Shown: piece by piece, positions 59,908-64,000 of the stretch
How the letters are laid out: each line of letters starts with the position of its first letter
Numbering within the stretch: position 1 is the stretch's first letter
Origin: Lysobacteraceae bacterium
GTDB lineage: Bacteria; Pseudomonadota; Gammaproteobacteria; Xanthomonadales; Xanthomonadaceae
Reading direction: 5' to 3'
Assembly (NCBI GenBank): GCA_004297225.1
Contig: SCUI01000013.1
Span: 1-64,000 of the forward strand
DNA length: 64,000 bases
The notes under the pieces: model-generated
The model's input: the letters and a program-made list of their open reading frames with translations, nothing else
Database searches by the model: none
Told to the model about the DNA's origin: nothing
Program-made: the position numbers and the translations under genes

Positions 59908-61061
59908 TCACCGTCGGCATCCTCGGAGGCGGGCAACTGGCCCGCATGCTCGCGCTTTCCGGCGCGCCGCTCGGGCTGCGCTTCCTGGTGATGGACACCT
60001 CGCCCGACGCCTGCGCCGGCCAGTTCGCGCCGATGGTGGTCGGCGATTACCGCGATGAAACCGCGCTGGCCGAGTTCGCCTCGCGCGTGGACGTTGCGAC
60101 CTTCGATTTCGAGAACGTGCCGGCCGAGTCCGCGCGCTGGCTGGCCGAGCGCGTGCCGGTGTTCCCCAGCCCGCGGGCGCTGGCGACGGCGCAGGACCGC
60201 CTGGCGGAGAAGACGCTGTTCCGCGAACTGGGCATCCCGGTGCCGGATTTCGTTCCCGTCGACAGCCGCGAGGAACTGGAGGCGGCCGTGGCCCACGTCG
60301 GCGCGCCCTGCATCCTGAAGACGCGGCGGCTGGGCTATGACGGCAAGGGGCAGTTCCGGATCAGGCAGACGAGAGGCAATGGTGGCGCGAGCGTGGACGA
60401 TGCCTGGGAAGCCCTGGGGGCACAGGCGGAGAAGGTCGGCCTGATCGTCGAGGCGTTCGTGCCGTTCGAGCGCGAATTGTCCGTGGTGGCGATGCGCGGG
60501 CGCGATGGCGAATTCCGCAGCTGGCCGCTGACCGAGAACTGGCATGTGGACGGGGTCCTGTCCGCGAGCCTGGCGCCGGCGCGCGTGGACGATGCGATGG
60601 CCGCGCAGGCGCTCGGCCACGCGCAACGCCTGGCCGATGCCGTGGGCTATGTCGGCGTGTTCGCGCTGGAGCTGTTCCAGCGCGATGGCGTGCTGCTGGC
60701 CAACGAACTGGCGCCGCGCGTGCACAACTCCGGGCACTGGACGATCGAGGGCAGCGAGACCAGCCAGTTCGAGAACCACATGCGCGCGGTGGCGGGCCTG
60801 CCGCTGGGCGATACGCGCATGCTCGGCCACGCCTGCATGCTCAACTGGATCGGCGCGATGCCCGATCCGGCGCCGGTGCTCGCCGAATCCGGCGGCCACT
60901 GGCACGACTACGGCAAGGCGCCGCGCGAAGGCCGCAAGGTCGGCCATGCGACGCTGCGTTCGGACGACCCCGCGGCGCTGGCGCAGGCCCTGGAACGCGT
61001 CGGCGCCACGCTCGGCCGCGAGGCCCAGGTGGCGCCGGTGGTCGCCCGCTTGCGCGGTTAA
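59904..61061 (+). CDS. purK: 5-(carboxyamino)imidazole ribonucleotide synthase
   Basis: [79 protein letters not shown]. Confidence 0.97.
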   Translation: MITVGILGGGQLARMLALSGAPLGLRFLVMDTSPDACAGQFAPMVVGDYRDETALAEFASRVDVATFDFENVPAESARWLAERVPVFPSPRALATAQDRLAEKTLFRELGIPVPDFVPVDSREELEAAVAHVGAPCILKTRRLGYDGKGQFRIRQTRGNGGASVDDAWEALGAQAEKVGLIVEAFVPFERELSVVAMRGRDGEFRSWPLTENWHVDGVLSASLAPARVDDAMAAQALGHAQRLADAVGYVGVFALELFQRDGVLLANELAPRVHNSGHWTIEGSETSQFENHMRAVAGLPLGDTRMLGHACMLNWIGAMPDPAPVLAESGGHWHDYGKAPREGRKVGHATLRSDDPAALAQALERVGATLGREAQVAPVVARLRG

Positions 61062-61636
61062 CGCATGTTGGACGCGACGAAGTCCCAGTTCACCAGGTTC
61101 CAGAACGACTCCACGTACTTCGGCCGCGCATTGCGGTAGTCGATGTAGTACGCGTGTTCCCAGACGTCGCAGGTGAGCAGCGCGGTGTCGTCGCTGGCCA
61201 TCGGGTTGACCGCGTTCGGGGTGCTGACCAGCGCCAGCGAACCGTCGCCGCGCTGCACCAGCCAGGCCCAGCCGGAGCCGAAGGTCTTCACCGCCAGCTC
61301 GCTGAACTTTTCCTTGAAGGTGGCGAAATCGCCGAACGCCTTGTCGATCGCCTCGGCGACCTTGCCGGTCGGCGCGCCGCCGCCGCTGGGCGACATGCAG
61401 TTCCAGTAGAACGTGTGGTTCCAGACCTGCGCGGCGTTGTTGTACATGCCGCCTTCCGACTTGCGGATGATCTGTTCCAGCGGCATCGATTCGAATTCGG
61501 TGCCCGCGATCATCTTGTTGAGGTTGTCGACGTAGGCCTTGTGGTGCTTGCCGTGGTGGAAATCCAGGGTCTCGGCGGAGATGTGCGGTTCCAGCGCGGT
61601 GCGGTCGTAGGGCAGGGGAGGCAGTTCGATGGCCAT
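61058..61636 (-). CDS. sodB: Superoxide dismutase (Fe-type)
   Basis: LPPLPYDRTALEPHISAETLDFHHGKHHKAYVDNLN; FGSGWAWLVQ; DVWEHAYYIDYRNARPKYVESFW. Confidence 0.96.
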   Translation of the reverse strand: MAIELPPLPYDRTALEPHISAETLDFHHGKHHKAYVDNLNKMIAGTEFESMPLEQIIRKSEGGMYNNAAQVWNHTFYWNCMSPSGGGAPTGKVAEAIDKAFGDFATFKEKFSELAVKTFGSGWAWLVQRGDGSLALVSTPNAVNPMASDDTALLTCDVWEHAYYIDYRNARPKYVESFWNLVNWDFVASNMR

Positions 61637-61743
61637 GGGCAGACTCCTTTCAGGGGAAGGGCGGCTTACAATCCAGCGATTCTACCCCCACCCCCCGCAG
61701 CCGGCCGTGCACGCCGCATGCGGGTGCATTGCAGGAGAAAGAC

Positions 61744-62064
61744 ATGCAGGTGTCCGAGCGCATCCAGTCCGAGATCGAGGGCCATCCGGTGGTGCTTTTC
61801 ATGAAGGGCACGCCGCAGTTCCCGATGTGCGGGTTTTCCAGCCGTACCGTGCAGGCGCTCAAGCAGGCCGGTGCCGACGGCTTCCACACCGTCAACGTGC
61901 TCGAGGAGCCGGAGATCCGCGCCAACCTGCCGCGCTATTCGAACTGGCCGACCTTCCCGCAGTTGTTCATCAACGGCGAACTGATCGGCGGCTGCGACAT
62001 CACCCTGGAGCTGTTCGAGTCCGGCGAGCTGGCGCGGATGCTGGCGGAGGTCGGCAAGGCGTGA
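61744..62064 (+). CDS. grxD: Monothiol glutaredoxin Grx4 family
   Basis: VVLFMKGTPQFPMCGFSSRTVQAL; WPTFPQLFINGELIGGCDI. Confidence 0.97.
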   Translation: MQVSERIQSEIEGHPVVLFMKGTPQFPMCGFSSRTVQALKQAGADGFHTVNVLEEPEIRANLPRYSNWPTFPQLFINGELIGGCDITLELFESGELARMLAEVGKA

Positions 62065-62810
62065 GCGCGGCTCCGACCGACACCGGAACGGCGCCGGTGC
62101 TGGCCGGGCGCGTGGTGCTGGTGGCCGGCGCCCATGGCGGGCTCGGTTCCGCGGCTTCGCAGGCCTGCGCCCGCGCCGGCGCGATCGTGGTCCTGCTCGG
62201 CCGCAAGGTGCCGAAGCTCAACCGCCTGCACGACGCGATCGTGAAGGACGGCGGCCAGGCGCTGCTGTACCCGATGGACCTCGAGGGCGCCGCACCGGAC
62301 GATTACGCGGAACTGGCCGAACGCATCGGCCAGGAACTGGGGCGGCTGGACGGCGTGCTGCATTGCGCCGCCGAGTTCAAGGGCCTGACCCCGCTGTTGC
62401 ACACCGATCCGGCGGACTTCGCCCGCGCCCTGCACGTCAACCTCACCGCGCGCTGGTGGCTGACCCAGGCCTGCCTGCCGTTGCTGCAGCAGGCGCCCGA
62501 CGCGGCGGTGGTGTTCGCGATCGACGACCTGGACCTGACCGGCCGCGCCTTCTGGGGCGGCTACGGCATCGCCCAGCAGGCGCTGGCCACGCTTGTGGGC
62601 ATGCTCGACGCCGAACTGGGCGCGGCCTCGCCGGTGCGCGTGGCCGGGCTGCAACCCGGACCGATGCGGACCACGCTGCGCGGCCGCGCCTACATGGCCG
62701 ACCAAGACCGCGACGCCCGCGATCCGGCGAACTGGGCCGGCGCCTGCGTCGAACTGCTCTCGGCCGCCGGCGCCGCGCACCGCGGCCGGGTCTGGAAGCC
62801 GGCTGCGTAA
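62061..62810 (+). CDS. SDR family NAD(P)-dependent oxidoreductase (YciK-like)
   Basis: VVLVAGAHGGLGSAASQACARAGAIVVLLGRKVPKL; GRAFWGGYGIAQQALATLVGML. Confidence 0.88.
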   Translation: MSAAPTDTGTAPVLAGRVVLVAGAHGGLGSAASQACARAGAIVVLLGRKVPKLNRLHDAIVKDGGQALLYPMDLEGAAPDDYAELAERIGQELGRLDGVLHCAAEFKGLTPLLHTDPADFARALHVNLTARWWLTQACLPLLQQAPDAAVVFAIDDLDLTGRAFWGGYGIAQQALATLVGMLDAELGAASPVRVAGLQPGPMRTTLRGRAYMADQDRDARDPANWAGACVELLSAAGAAHRGRVWKPAA

Positions 62811-62819
62811 GCCCACGCG

Positions 62820-63413
62820 ATGACGATCACTTCGGCCGCGCTGCTGCTGTTCCTGATCCTGGATCCGCTCGGCAACATCCCGGTGTTCCTGAGCCTGCTG
62901 CGCGGCATGCCGGCGCACCGGCAGCGGGTGGTGCTGGTGCGGGAGATGCTGATCGCGCTGGGCGTGCTGATGGCCTTCCTGTGGGGCGGCCGCTATGCCC
63001 TGGAGCTGATGCACCTGCGCCAGGAGTCGGTGTCGATCGCCGGCGGCATCGTCCTGTTCCTGATCGGCCTGCGGATGATCTTCCCGCCCCCCGAGGGCCT
63101 GATGGGCGAACTGCCCGGGGGCGAGCCCTTCATCGTGCCGATGGCCATCCCGCTGGTGGCCGGACCCTCGGGGATGGCCGCGGTCATGCTGATGGGCAGC
63201 CAGGAGCCGGACCGGATGGGGGCCTGGAGCCTGGCCCTGCTGATCGCCTGGGCGGCGACGGCGGCCATCCTGTTCTCGGCCACCTACCTCTACAAGTGGC
63301 TGGGGATGCGGGTCCTGACCGCGATCGAGCGGCTGATGGGCATGGTGATCGTGGCCATCTCGGTGCAGATGTTCCTGGACGGGGTGGCGGCCTACCTCCG
63401 GCTAGCCGGCTGA
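62820..63413 (+). CDS. MarC family membrane protein
   Basis: SAALLLFLILDPLGNIPVFLSLLRGM; GIVLFLIGLRMIFPPPEG; PFIVPMAIPLVAGPSGMAAVML. Confidence 0.92.
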   Translation: MTITSAALLLFLILDPLGNIPVFLSLLRGMPAHRQRVVLVREMLIALGVLMAFLWGGRYALELMHLRQESVSIAGGIVLFLIGLRMIFPPPEGLMGELPGGEPFIVPMAIPLVAGPSGMAAVMLMGSQEPDRMGAWSLALLIAWAATAAILFSATYLYKWLGMRVLTAIERLMGMVIVAISVQMFLDGVAAYLRLAG

Positions 63414-63572
63414 CCTCCACAGGTCGCGAAAACAGGGCCCCGGGGGTGTCATCGCCGTGTCATCGCCGCGGCCCACCATGTTAAACTCGTGTTATCCCAC
63501 GACCCGCCGTCCGTCATCGCGCGCTTACACGATGGTGTCTGCGCGCCTACACCAAGTCCGAGGAACCCTGAG

Positions 63573-64000
63573 ATGACCCATCGCACCAGCGCCCGGCTGT
63601 CGAAGCTGTCGCTTGCCCTTGTCGTGGCCCTTGCCGCGGCCCCCGCGTTCGCGCAAAGCACTTCCGCCGGTGTCGCCGGCCAGGTCCTGGGTGCCGACGG
63701 ACAGCCGGTCGCCGGCGCCGACGTGACCATCACCCACGTCGAGTCGGGCACCACCAGCCGCGTCACCACCGATGCCAGCGGCCGCTACAACGCGCGCGGC
63801 CTGCGCGTCGGCGGTCCTTACACGATCACGGTCACCAAGGCCGGTGCCGGTACCGACACCGAGAGCAACGTCTACCTGTCGCTGAACCAGATCAGCACCG
63901 TCGACGCCGCGCTCAACGCCGACATCACCACGCTGCAGTCGGTGGCCGTGGTCGGCACCGCGACCGCGGACGTCTTCAATCCGGACAACAAGGGCCTGGG
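63573..64000 (+). CDS. Oar-like TonB-dependent receptor with carboxypeptidase-regulatory-like domain, 3' end beyond window
   Basis: Signal peptide; STSAGVAGQVLGADGQPVAGADVTITHVESGTTSRVTTDASGRYNARGLRVGGPYTITV. Confidence 0.85.
   Translation, partial: MTHRTSARLSKLSLALVVALAAAPAFAQSTSAGVAGQVLGADGQPVAGADVTITHVESGTTSRVTTDASGRYNARGLRVGGPYTITVTKAGAGTDTESNVYLSLNQISTVDAALNADITTLQSVAVVGTATADVFNPDNKGL

Overview
High-GC chromosomal window, most likely from a Lysobacter/Luteimonas-type member of the Xanthomonadaceae (inferred from gene content and order: murL-murD2, fused lysC-lysA, sufRBCDS, GTAG-type REP palindromes). About 60 protein genes can be supported. Most are core functions: xanB/manC, the SUF Fe-S operon with its Rrf2 regulator, FusA2-like EF-G, HU, lysC-lysA, murL-murD2, ispB, ssb, rfbBACD, POT/OPT peptide transporters, CorA, CorC, ybeY, phoH, miaB, petABC-sspAB, nadC, purEK, sodB, grxD. 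One clear accessory island lies at about 28.63-32.28 kb: a 5'-truncated RHS gene with a lower-GC toxin tip and candidate immunity gene, a displaced second RHS tip, a duplicated RHS segment fused to an IS3-type transposase tail, and a second IS remnant ending at the ispB stop codon. The points most worth a second look are: (i) a perfect 24-bp inverted GTAG/REP pair read through in frame inside murL; (ii) a two-gene exported cassette (small protein with a four-Cys C-terminus plus a thioredoxin-fold-like protein with a CXXS motif, separated by a perfect 11-bp hairpin) sitting inside the normally conserved ybeY-corC neighbourhood; (iii) the RHS tip/immunity array; (iv) a SET-domain methyltransferase close to an HU protein with a Lys/Ala/Pro-rich tail; (v) a perfect operator-like palindrome at the SUF regulator. 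No rRNA, tRNA or CRISPR array was recognised. All family calls come from reading motifs by eye, without database searches.
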